This document shows positions 9,646 to 17,672 of a stretch of 21,000 nt of DNA, in pieces. The position numbers and the translations under genes were made by a program. The stretch lies in contig WPIO01000006.1 in NCBI GenBank assembly GCA_009760855.2, positions 8,945,001 through 8,966,000 of the forward strand, given 5' to 3'. Position 1 is the stretch's first letter, and every line of letters starts with the position of its first letter. The notes under the pieces are model-generated. The model was not told the DNA's origin and searched no databases. It saw only the letters and a program-made list of their open reading frames with translations. This DNA is from Cristatella mucedo. Taxonomy: Eukaryota; Bryozoa; Phylactolaemata; Cristatellidae.

Positions 9646-9787
9646 TATTTCATTTGGATAGCACCTCAAGAGAACTTTATCTCTATTCCGGGCTTCACGT
9701 ATGCCTCGGGGCTCGAGCCCACGACCTCAGCCAGGCCTTGGTCGGGGCGAGCACCTTGACCACTGGACCAAACCAGCTCGGCAAAGT
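9646..9787 (-). mobile_element. tRNA-derived SINE, family 2, copy a
   Basis: On the minus strand the order is head GCCGAGCTGGTTTGGTCCAG, TGGTCAAGGTGCTCGCC, then a B box within GGTCGTGGGCTCGAGCCCCG (plus-strand 9704-9723). After a short linker comes the tail, with the AGAGA/TCTCT stem kept (plus-strand AGAGAACTTTATCTCT). The outer stem is degraded in this copy. An antisense 64-codon ORF reading across it is by-product translation. Confidence 0.82.
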
Positions 9788-10319
9788 CATCTAATGACAT
9801 GGTTACAGTCACAGAATGACATACACGGTCTGTGTTATTTTCTGGAGAATAATAAGCCACTGTTAGGTTAATTTAGTTGTTTAAATCAGTAGATATTTGT
9901 AATTTATAATGCCAACGGAGTGTAAGAATTTTCTGAGTTTAATTTGCTACATGTGAAGGAGATTTTCGACCAAAGAGTAGCAGCTATTGATTACTAAATT
10001 TATTAAACAGTACTATCACGCCGACTTGGGATGCATACAGGGAGATCAAGATAACATATGTCACCACGTATGGTGTGCAAGCAATGTGTAGAAAATTTGA
10101 GAAAATCGCTTAAAGGTCAAAGCAAATGCATGTGCTTTGGAGTAACCGATGCTTAGGCTGTGAGTGTGCTATACATACATACATTTGGAGAGAACAAGCT
10201 CACCATGTTTTAGATAGCTATTTCTGCATCACTAACGTGCAGGGCTTCATCATAGAGAATAAGCAAAAAATTGAAAAACAGTGCTACCGTCAGTGATGCG
10301 ATATGCACGGCATAAAAAA
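9788..10319. other. Intron sequence between two SINE copies
   Basis: This is AT-rich sequence with no supported gene or RNA. Like the 9300-9645 interval before the previous SINE, it shows only short, unremarkable ORFs. Confidence 0.5.
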
Positions 10320-10463
10320 TATATAATTCATTTAAATAGCGCCCCAAGAGAACTTAATCTCTATTCAGGCGCTTCAAATATGCTTCGGGGCTCGAGCCCA
10401 CGACCTCAGTCAGACCTTGTTCGGGGCGAGCACCTTAACCGCTAGACCAAACCAGCTAGGCAT
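10320..10463 (-). mobile_element. tRNA-derived SINE, family 2, copy b (best stem-loop tail)
   Basis: The order is the same as in copy a: head GCCTAGCTGGTTTGGTCTAG, B-box segment GGTCGTGGGCTCGAGCCCCG and the 3' tail. The tail is intact and folds as two nested stems: AGCGCC (10338-10343) with GGCGCT (10368-10373), and AGAGA (10347-10351) with TCTCT (10358-10362) around ACTTAA. The element ends in the AT-rich sequence TATTTAAATGAATTATAT. The stem-loop and the GGCGCTATTTAAAT-type terminus resemble the 3' ends of L2-clade LINEs and their dependent SINEs. That family link is from memory, not a search. Confidence 0.85.
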
Positions 10464-10509
10464 AGTGATGAGGTGTGAGTTCCTGTTCCACCTGCTACAC
10501 TTGAGGGTA

Positions 10510-11895
10510 GGCTGATGTATTTTGAATGACAGTGATTAGAGTTCGACTAAATGTGACGTGGATGACAACTATGACCCTTTTGAAGTTCCGTCACCTAAAC
10601 TAATGTCACAGTCTGATCTTGATGAATTGGTGAGAGACCTTGATCTGCTCAAGGAGTTGGTTGAATTCATCGGTTCTAGATAAAGAAATATGTTACGTTA
10701 CGCCTGGTTCTACATTTCTATGGTGTATATATCGTAAAATAGAGTTTCTTCTATACTTTTTGACGAAGTATTAACTGGTTTATTTTAGAAATGGTGAAGG
10801 TCTAGTTAACCAAATGAAAAAGTGCTATAATCCAACTAAACAGAGATTCCCCACTGATTCATCGAGCCACATTTTAAAAGAAGCTTTACTTCTCATGGAA
10901 ACAAATTTTTCTATTTTCCGGTTGCGTATTATTTATAGACTGATAGCAACGTACAGAAGCATGAAAATACTTCTCGGAGAAATCAAATGCGATCAAAACC
11001 AGTGGCAGATATCCAGTGATTTAAAGATTATTGCCCTTCTGCTTGAACTTTAAGGTGCCTGCACAAAATATCAGTGCCTTTTATGTTTATGAGATAGTTT
11101 CGCTGATGTTCTTCATTACTGCAAGAACTAATAGCCAGAGCTAACACATTTTGTGCCTGGGAGTGACTACGTCCGAGAGACTTCCCTTGCACATTAAACT
11201 TGGGCTAATGAAAAAAAATGTTAAGGCTCTGAACCTAGACGGTGATACCTTCAAGGAGTTACAAGAAAGGTTTCCTCAAAGTAGTGAGGCAAAGATCAAA
11301 GCTGGCATTTTTATTCGTCCACAGATCAGAGAATTGCTCCAAGACACAGTTTACATAAAATGACTGGGTTAGAATTTCAGGCATGGGATATATTTAAGTC
11401 TGTAGTAGAGAACTTTCTCAGCAATCACAATTCTGCTCACTCCGAGCGAATCGTCGAGAGTATAACTCAAGGCTATGAGGAATTTGGCAGCAGGTGAGCC
11501 GTGTTGGCACACTAGGTAAGGTGGTTGCGGTCCCGGGGTAGTGGGTTCGAATCCTGCTGTGGGTGATCCTTTATCTCCGCTGCAAGCAGTGGTGATAGCC
11601 GTAAAGACTTTTCTTTCGCAATAAAAAGAGACATGTAAATCAGCAAGTATTTATATATATTTAATAGCAGAAAGATTAATTTTTTTAAACTCTCACCTTG
11701 ACAATTTTCCATCATATTTAGGAGCCTTCAAATGAAGAGGTTTAAATGATTCTATCAGGACATACGTGAAATGGTGGGTAGATATCAAGGCCGCAGGCCG
11801 ATTACCGTTAGAGCCTGAAGTTCAACAATCCAGCTACCGAGCGTAGCAGAAAGCCAAGGAAGAAGCAGTTTAAAAGCATTCGACTAAATAAAGGC
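10510..11895 (+). pseudogene. Decayed copy of a multicopy metazoan protein family (HIKLGLMK family)
   Basis: Pieces of one protein appear in order over several frames. 10546-10680: YDPFEVPSPKLMSQSDLDEL, VRDLDL, ELVEFIGSR. 10724-11050: YRKIEFLLYFLTKY, stop, LVYFRNGEGL, YNPTKQRF-TDSSS--LKEAL, SMKILLGEIKCDQNQWQISS, DLKIIALLLEL. 11051-11120: QGACTKYQCLLCL-DS with Gln and Trp codons changed to stops. 11190-11360: LHIKLGLMKKNVKAL, FKELQERFPQSSEAKIKAGI, PQIRELLQD. 11365-11493, frame-shifted: AWDIFKSVVENFLSNHNSAH. 11726-11890: FYQDIREMVGRYQGR, then a basic RSRKPRKKQF tail. I recognise the block order from unnamed repetitive proteins in arthropods, cnidarians and other animals. The function is unknown to me, and mobile-element association is only suspected. 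The copy is dead and interrupted by a SINE. Confidence 0.75.
11498..11665 (+). mobile_element. tRNA-derived SINE, family 1, copy b, inside the pseudogene
   Basis: The copy starts GCCGTGTTGGCACACTAGGT and has an exact polymerase III B box, GGTTCGAATCC (11545-11555). It continues TGGGTGATCCTTTATCTCCG, GTGGTGATAGCCGTAAAGAC, and ends GTAAATCAGCAAGT before a TA-rich tail. The GGCACAC-A-GTAAGGTGGTTG head is shared with the copy at 17369 but differs from the copies at 3845 and 18803, suggesting a subfamily. It sits between the EEFGSR and QDIREM blocks of the decayed protein gene, so it is younger than that insertion. Confidence 0.85.
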
Positions 11896-12834
11896 TTATG
11901 TTTAAATTGCACATATCTTGGATAGTATTCATAAACTATTGTAAAAACTGTATCTATTGCATGTGAAAGTATCGTACAATAAAAATGTATATTGTTAAAA
12001 GTCCTGATGTGCTGGGTTAAAGGGAGTTATAGATTATGCTAGAACATCCCAAGATTTACTTGAATCACCTACTATTAGATTGAAAACAAGTGACGACAGG
12101 TTTTCATTTGCAGGCCTGAGTATTTTCTTGTTACAATCTTTGAATATTAAAATCCTAATGCAATTTTTATTAGTAATCAAGACTAACACATGACGCAATG
12201 TAAGATAGTGTGTAATATTTAAGTTATTAGTCATCTGACTCTTTTGGAATACTAAGATTGGCTCTTTGAAACTATTCTGGCATTGCAAACAAAGTGAAGG
12301 GCACAGACAGTTATTGCTTTTAATTTGACAAACAAGATAGAGTTCATTTCATGGTGTCGGCCCTTACTTCAATATCACAAATATCACTGTGCACACACAC
12401 ACAGTGCATGGCGTGCTCAGGTGAGGGGCCATCAGAAATATAATTTTTCATCCTCTTAATGTATAAAAATTAACTAGCTGTTATCATGACTATCTTGGTT
12501 TAAATTAAAGTTTCCCTATTACCGTGCGATTATTTAATGGTGGGCTAAGCTTGCTAAGCATTTTCTCCGACGACCCAGTGCGAAATGTTGGCATTGGTGC
12601 ATTTCCCTTTTTCAAAACTTGCTGCTAACTATGCTGGTGTTAGCTGAATCATGGTCAGTCTTCACCACCCTGCTGATTTGCTGTATCGTCTGGACTTCTC
12701 TGTAATCTGAGAAGTAAGAAGTATTTGCTTGCAATGCTGAGGTGTCTGTTTTGCCTTTATCGTAACCTGAGTGTGGCATTACTTCACGGCTGATTGAGCC
12801 TGCTACTTACAACAGGACTTTGAATTACCTGTAG
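11896..12834 (+). other. Intron sequence before LRR exon 4
   Basis: No gene is seen. The 84-codon minus-strand ORF at 12034-12288 is AT-rich and has no recognisable motif. A short CA run occurs near 12392-12402. The interval ends in the acceptor of the exon at 12835 (TGAATTACCTGTAG). Confidence 0.5.
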
Positions 12835-12906
12835 GAGTTTGTCAAGCAATCCGATTTGGTACATAAGGAGAAACGCTTTCATCTTCCTGCCAAATCTCAC
12901 GGGCTT
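12835..12906 (+). CDS. LRR exon 4 (one leucine-rich repeat)
   Basis: This is a 72-bp exon with acceptor AATTACCTGTAG and donor TT|GTAAGT, in the same phase as the exons at 1283, 3538 and 4962. It encodes (L)SLSSNPIWYIRRNAF followed by IFLPNLTGL, a full typical LRR with Asn and Phe in place. N-L-T is a possible N-glycosylation sequon. It lies 123 bp before the exon carrying the C-terminal cap, so it is probably the last full repeat of the array. The trailing TT joined to the first base (A) of that exon gives Leu. Confidence 0.85.
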
Positions 12907-13029
12907 GTAAGTTATGAATCAGTTCTTTTCATTTAAATTGTGGTAGCTAGACAGAGCAGCATGCCTCATGCAACATCATTATTAGGTCAGCTCAATCTAT
13001 GGGGTATGTTTTCTCGTTACGTGATACAG

Positions 13030-13208
13030 ACTTCTGGTCGACACTCAAATACTATGTGGCTGCAATCCTAAGTTGGCCCTGCAAGCCGTCACTGTTTCTG
13101 GAATGAACTTTTCACAGTTGTCTACTTGCTCTGCAGAAAGCAAGCAGCAGTCACCTGTGATTTCTTCGACTGAACTAAGCTTGAGTGAAAGGCATGAGGA
13201 CTGTTCTG
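13030..13208 (+). CDS. LRR C-terminal cap (LRRCT) exon
   Basis: This open segment lies between acceptor TTCTCGTTACGTGATACAG and donor TCTG|GTGAGT. Like the repeat exons it enters with one base completing Leu, and reads (L)LLVDTQILCGCNPKLAL ... NFSQLSTCSAESKQ ... LSERHEDCSG. The four Cys are spaced C-x-C-x21-C-x24-C, matching the LRRCT cap, which usually has CxC, then about 20, then about 20 residues to the last Cys. N-F-S is a possible glycosylation site. It ends in phase 1, common at borders of Ig, EGF and FN3 modules. Inferred: the protein continues into another extracellular module or a membrane segment. The usual Trp after CxC is absent, so confidence is moderate. Confidence 0.6.
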
Positions 13209-13440
13209 GTGAGTAGTGCAGCATTGTACTGTTGGTCGCGTCCTTGCAAGCTAGCAAATGGTCAACTGTGACACAGGATTATTTACATAGAGCCTTAGCA
13301 CGACAGACATAAGAGGTCTGTCCTATATGTATTGTGTCGAAAATATTCAGCTATGCAAATGCACACATGTCTGAATTCACTGATAAAGTATATACTATTT
13401 ACCTATCTTTACTAGTTTTCTATACCCCTATGTAGATTCG

Positions 13441-13534
13441 GTATATATTAAATATTTACATACATGCATTTATATATATATATATATATATAAACATAAA
13501 CACAGTCCATACATATTATATACCTGTATGTGTG

Positions 13535-13597
<63 letters not shown>

Positions 13598-13690
13598 TTT
13601 ATTTTTTATTTTATATATGTGTGTGTATGTATTTATTTATTTAGATATACAAATTTAAATATGTGTATATATATATATATACACGTGTGT
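13441..13690. repeat. (TA)n-rich microsatellite cluster
   Basis: Several TA runs (13471-13492, about 13538-13592, 13665-13680) are separated by TATTTT- and GTGT-like sequence. Between the first two, AGTCCATACAT and TGTATGTGTGGACT form an imperfect inverted repeat about 35 bp long. The 63-codon ORF of alternating Ile and Tyr here is an artefact. Confidence 0.92.
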
Positions 13691-13799
13691 GCATGTATTA
13701 TTCGTGCATATAATGTAATGTAACGTTTCTTGATTAGTAACTAAACAATGCTATACAGACTATGAGGGTGTTGAGAAGAAGACTTTTCTATGGCTCACT

Positions 13800-14950
13800 C
13801 AAAGCTTAAGTGGCTTTTAGTACACATTCAGTAGACAGCCGACTTCATTTCACGCAGCAAAGTGTCAAGCATAGCTGAGTCAGGAGAGCAGTTGAGGTAG
13901 TGAGTAGGATGGAAATAGACAGCTCAGGACGGCTGGAAATAATGTTCCGAAATCGGCAGCAGGAGAGTAGATGTTGTTGCCTAAGAATTGTGGAGGTGAT
14001 TTTTACAGTCTAGGACCTGCAGAGCGAAAGCTTTTGTCAGCAACAGTCTTTAAGCAAGCGTATTGAACAGCCAATTTTTTCCGTATAGGACCTGAGGGCA
14101 CGAGGAGGCTGAAACTGGTGCAGTAGCTCAGTTAACTATGAAAGAGCCAAGCCATGGTGGGCCTTGTGGGTTAGGATAAGAACTTCACAGCAAATGTGAA
14201 ATTCCTAGAAAGATATTGAGTTGTATGAAGGCTCTATAACAAATGTGTTACTATTGTTGTTGTTATTATTATTATTGCTCTGTATCCAACGTGATCAACC
14301 GGTAGCCATCGGAGCTCCTTCCGCAAAGGAGTCACTTGGTCGAACCTCTGGGACTTGCTAAATTAGCTTGCAGCAGTAGCTGCAAAGGCCTAGTGGCTTT
14401 TTGTCTCTAGCCCAGCCAAAATATAATTGTAGCAATCAAGCCAAAACAGAACCTGGTAGTTAGATAAATTGTTTCCAAGCTACCATGGTCGGCAGTCCCT
14501 AATCTTTTATAGGGATCAGACGTGATGGCTTCCTGTGGAGGCAGTCTTTTTAATGAAACTATAAAAATGTAGGCAGATGTCAAAGACGGCATCTAAATTT
14601 CAAGCACACAATGCCAGTCATACAGCGGTATCACTTATTAGAAGAGTGAGGTCTTCTAGTCCTGCCAGATGCTTGGGGTGTCCTACGAGCTGCAGTTTCA
14701 TTTTATCGTCGTAAAGTTTAAGGAAATTTGCCGACATCCAAGATGGAATATCTGCAAGGCAAATATTCAGTGTATGAGTGGCTGAAGCATATTTCGACGG
14801 TTTAAACGACAAATACAACTGAGTATCGTCAGCATAGAAGTGATAGCTGATTACATGGTTCTGCATCATTTTTCCACAAGGTTCAGCATACATGGAGAGC
14901 AGCAAAGGACTGAGAATGGACCCTTGTGCATGCTGGTCTGGAGGATGAGG
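13800..14950 (-). mobile_element. CR1/L2-like LINE fragment C (reverse transcriptase to 3' end)
   Basis: On the minus strand, an open block at 14618-14905, extendable to about 14940, contains QGSILSPLLLSMYAEPCGK (RT block before the active site), YHFYADDTQLYLSF (intact YADD catalytic box) and DIPSWMSANFLKLYDDK. Lower coordinates hold post-RT remnants: YILAGLETK near 14420, FDQVTPLRKELRWLPV near 14330, HKAHHGLALS and LTELLHQFQPPRALRSYTE near 14100-14160. Wording differs from copies A and B (YLSFKPSK against YHCFDLNQ), so it is a second family. It is truncated at its 5' end near 14950 and damaged downstream. Confidence 0.86.
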
Positions 14951-15087
14951 CCTGCATTTTCTATTTCACATGTACAGGTATTATTTTATAGAAGTAGAAA
15001 TATGTAGTGATAGATGCATCTATATGTACATACTTACAGTACATGCACTCACACAGACATTTGTGCACTCACACCTACTCTGTTACA

Positions 15088-15088
<1 letters not shown>

Positions 15089-15125
<37 letters not shown>

Positions 15126-15172
15126 GTGTGCGTGTGTGTGCGCGTGTTCGTGTGTGTTTGTGTGTGTGTGTT
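15089..15172. repeat. (TG)n microsatellite with CG interruptions
   Basis: This TG dinucleotide run starts after TTACAGTATA and is interrupted by CGTGTGTG units and a few substitutions. It lies just beyond the truncated 5' edge of LINE fragment C. Open frames of Cys-Val repeats are artefacts. Confidence 0.93.
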
Positions 15173-15179
15173 CATAAAG

Positions 15180-16044
15180 TAAAAAGTTAGCAAAAGATGT
15201 ATTCGATGTAATGCAATCAGCTAGAGAATAACTCTCTGGCCGGAGAAGTGTGGCAGCCCGGAACCCAAGCACAGGCCTACGAACTACATTATCTGCCATC
15301 TCGTCATCTAAAAAAAAAGCTATAGAAAGGCCCTCAGGCCAGCCTTGCTTGCCCAGGTCCACAAGGCTGGCCATGGTTTCTGGCCATTAGCTGCCACGGG
15401 CGTGGAGCTTGAACAGCCTCACCACTGACGGTCGATCGGTGTCCCTACGGATCAGAGCAATGCTGGTGTACTGGTCAACCTTCTTTCTGGCCCTCATCAG
15501 CCGGCATTCACACTCCAATCGAGCGTTCCACTAGGTTAACAGTAGACGTGTCCATAGTCGATAATGAGTTATAGCTTTAGGGCCGAAGCTTCGGCTAGGC
15601 GTAGGTGCCACCGACAGTTAGCTCCTCGGGTGTGTGCTTGAAGAGGAAGAGAGAGAACGAGGCTGCCAAAACCCATATTGTACTCGGCAGCAATAGATTG
15701 CAGCATCTAAGCAGTGGCTTACCATAGTGACACATGGTCTCTGGCTCTGAACGGCTGATACATCAGCCGGTCACCAGTCCATGATGCATGCAGCTCCTGG
15801 TGGCCTCTGCATATACATAATCAAAATATCAAATATAATAAGTATAACAAATAAGTATCACAAAAATAATAATGATAATTATAGTAAGAGGACATTTATA
15901 AAACACCCTAATAGCCCCAAATATCTTTCTGGGAATTTTACATATGCTGTTAACTGCTCATTCCAGTGCAGTGAGGTGCCTTTTGCTGCTTGACCATCGA
16001 TAATGGGTGGACCAATATGGCCTCTTGAATACTACACACAATTC
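15180..16044. other. No supported gene
   Basis: A 99-codon minus-strand frame (15075-15374) is partly microsatellite and partly unique, including GFRAATLLRPESYSLADC. I do not recognise it and see no splice context. The GC-richer segment 15330-15780 looks like a distinct, possibly repeated, sequence unit but has no diagnostic motif. 15820-15870 is AT-rich with ATAATA-like repeats. Confidence 0.4.
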
Positions 16045-16176
16045 ACTTGTATTTGTATAGCGCCCTCAGAGAACTTAATTTCTATTCAGGCTCTTCACAT
16101 ATGATCCAGGGCTGGAGCCCACGACCTTTGCAAGACCTCCGGGGCAAGCACCTTAACCACTGGGCTAACCAGTGAG
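16045..16176 (-). mobile_element. tRNA-derived SINE, family 2, copy c
   Basis: On the plus strand the copy reads tail first: TTGTATAGCGCCCTCAGAGA, ACTTAATTTCTATTCAGGCT, then GGAGCCCACGACCT (complement of the B box) and GGGGCAAGCACCTTAACCAC (complement of the A-box head). The inner stem has one substitution (AGAGA with TTTCT) and the outer stem is partly lost. Orientation and module order match the copies at 9646 and 10320. Confidence 0.83.
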
Positions 16177-16442
16177 AATGTTACTTGATCGAAGTAGCAC
16201 TGCCTATGCTGTTTGTGATTGACAGAGACCAGCTTCCGGCATTAGCCTTGTCTGGGTCCTGGCAGTGTCTAGACTGCCCACATCTGACCTCCAGCTGACC
16301 TTGGCCTGACTGTTCATGATAATTGAGATTACTGCAACTGAAACCTAAGCCGACCATGTGCTACCCAAACCTGCAGTGGCTGAGGTGGCTTTCCTTTGTC
16401 ATGCCTGATCCGAAGCACCCAAAGCGATTCTTCATCTACCCC

Positions 16443-16445
16443 CAT

Positions 16446-16484
<39 letters not shown>

Positions 16485-16506
16485 CGTGTGTGTGTGTGTG
16501 TGTATG
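16443..16506. repeat. (TG)n microsatellite
   Basis: This is a TG dinucleotide run with one CTCG interruption. ORFs of Cys-Val or His-Thr repeats in both strands are artefacts of it. Confidence 0.95.
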
Positions 16507-16593
16507 TGCATTTTAGAAACATGGATTGTCTCTCTGACAACATTCATTTCTCTGTAGCCTTAACTGATCAAAAGACAGCCGGGCTCTACATAT

Positions 16594-16636
16594 AGGTGAG
16601 CTGAGGCAGGTGAGCAGATGAGCAGGTGAGCAAATA
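16594..16636. repeat. Short tandem array of GGTGAGC-like units
   Basis: AGGTGAGCTGAGGCAGGTGA followed by GCAGATGAGCAGGTGAGCAA contains four copies of a (G)(G/A)TGAGC core at roughly 7-15 bp spacing. Each GGTGAGC resembles a splice donor or a vertebrate switch-like pentamer, but there is no evidence for either role here. Confidence 0.6.
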
Positions 16637-16748
16637 AGTCAGCAGGCACCTTTCTCCAACTTTTGGCTAATGAACCACAGCTGTTCACCGAACTGCATTG
16701 TACATCCAAGCGTGGGAGGGGTAGTTGGGCTGGCGATTACGAGAGCTT

Positions 16749-16751
<3 letters not shown>

Positions 16752-16842
<91 letters not shown>
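16752..16842. repeat. (CA)n microsatellite, about 45 uninterrupted units
   Basis: This is a pure CA run of about 90 bp with no visible interruption, longer and cleaner than the other dinucleotide arrays in the window. Thr-His and His-Thr ORFs through it are artefacts. Confidence 0.97.
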
Positions 16843-16844
<2 letters not shown>

Positions 16845-17368
16845 AATCTGTATCCGGCATGATGTTTCCAACCGGCTCATCTATTTTGAAGCACCATATA
16901 ATGGCACACAGGTGCATCCAGTCAGATTCTCAAGGAGGTGAGATTATCGCTATTTAAGTCGGTATCGAGTGCTTTTGTCAGTTTGTCTTTGCCCAGAGCC
17001 TGATAGTTGAAACCCACTACAAGCCACTACTAGGCATCTTTAAGAAGCTGTAGCCTAACTTACTCTTGCTCTTGCCCTTGCAGCCAATGAGGCTAAGCTG
17101 CCTGCACTACCATGTCATCTTAGTCAATGACCCTGGGAAGGGGCTGATCCTAGCAGATCTACTCTAGATGAGTAACATATTGTTCTGAGCAACGTGTTGT
17201 GCTTCAATCGACACCGGGCCTGCAGACAAGCAGCAGCAGCCGCCACAACACTTCAAGCTCTGTTCCCACACCTTCCTTAATGATGGCCAGACAGGTGTGG
17301 ACAGCTGCCTGCTCATGTGAGGCCTTGCCGGGAGGCAGCACGATTTATCAGCCCGTGTGTCTACGGAC
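16843..17368. other. No supported gene
   Basis: There are no splice-bounded open segments or repeats that I can name. Around 17225-17320 a short open stretch rich in Gln and Pro follows a CTGCAG acceptor-like site, but it has no donor or motif. Confidence 0.4.
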
Positions 17369-17540
17369 GCCGTGATGGCACACCAAGTAAGGTGGTTGGG
17401 TTTCACTACATTGGTATCATTATTGTGATTTCAAATTCTGCGGTAAGCGGATCCTTTTAATGTGTTGCAAGTGGTGGTGATAGCCGTAAAGGCTCTTCTG
17501 TCACTCCACAAAAGAAGTTATTGAATCAGCGAGTTTTTTT
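17369..17540 (+). mobile_element. tRNA-derived SINE, family 1, copy c
   Basis: The head GCCGTGATGGCACACCAAGT then AAGGTGGTTGGG matches the copy at 11498, as does the body GTGGTGATAGCCGTAAAGGC. The end TTGAATCAGCGAG corresponds to the family terminus. The B-box region is mutated beyond recognition (GATTTCAAATTCTGCGG), so this copy is old and transcriptionally incompetent. Confidence 0.75.
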
Positions 17541-17583
17541 TAGGTGTATGATGTCCCAAAATACCCTTAGCAGAAGCTGGCAG

Positions 17584-17672
17584 CTGATATAATAATAATA
17601 ATAATAATGCACTTGATAAAGCGCCCTCAGAGAACTTAATCTATTTCTAGGCGCTTTACATTTGCTGCAAAG
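17584..17672 (-). mobile_element. SINE/LINE 3' tail, family 2, copy d, with (ATT)n end
   Basis: This copy contains only the tail region. The outer stem is perfect over 7 bp (AAGCGCC at 17619-17625 with GGCGCTT at 17650-17656), and the inner AGAGA/TCTAT stem is weakened. On the element sense strand it reads GCAAATGTAAAGCGCC, hairpin, GGCGCTTTATCAAGTGC, then (ATT)n. The tRNA head is absent, so it could equally be the 3' end of the partner LINE rather than a SINE. Confidence 0.75.

Noticed and set aside
9461-9661. Hydrophobic 66-codon ORF that could be read as transmembrane segments of a 7TM receptor
   Set aside because: The T-rich composition alone produces Phe/Ile/Leu. There are no polar helix-end motifs or splice sites, and it lies before the LRRCT exon, so the order would be wrong.
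9704-9723. Possible functional tRNA gene because of A- and B-box matches
   Set aside because: No cloverleaf can be completed, and the same sequence recurs with a shared non-tRNA tail, which makes it a SINE.
11545-11555. Exact B box GGTTCGAATCC as a sign of a true tRNA gene
   Set aside because: The acceptor and anticodon stems do not form, and the body matches three other SINE copies.
13441-13690. Repeat cluster considered as a CRISPR-like or regulatory array
   Set aside because: It is simple TA microsatellite with irregular spacing in a eukaryotic context.
14618-14940. LINE C considered as a possible live reverse transcriptase
   Set aside because: The YADD box is intact, but the 5' RT blocks and endonuclease are missing and the downstream region has stops and frameshifts.
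16740-16960. ORFs of 92-95 codons with His-Thr repeats
   Set aside because: They are a by-product of the (CA)n microsatellite.
17213-17320. Possible exon after CTGCAG with a Cys-containing peptide (LCSHTFLNDGQTGVDSC)
   Set aside because: There is no donor, a stop follows soon, and no domain could be named.
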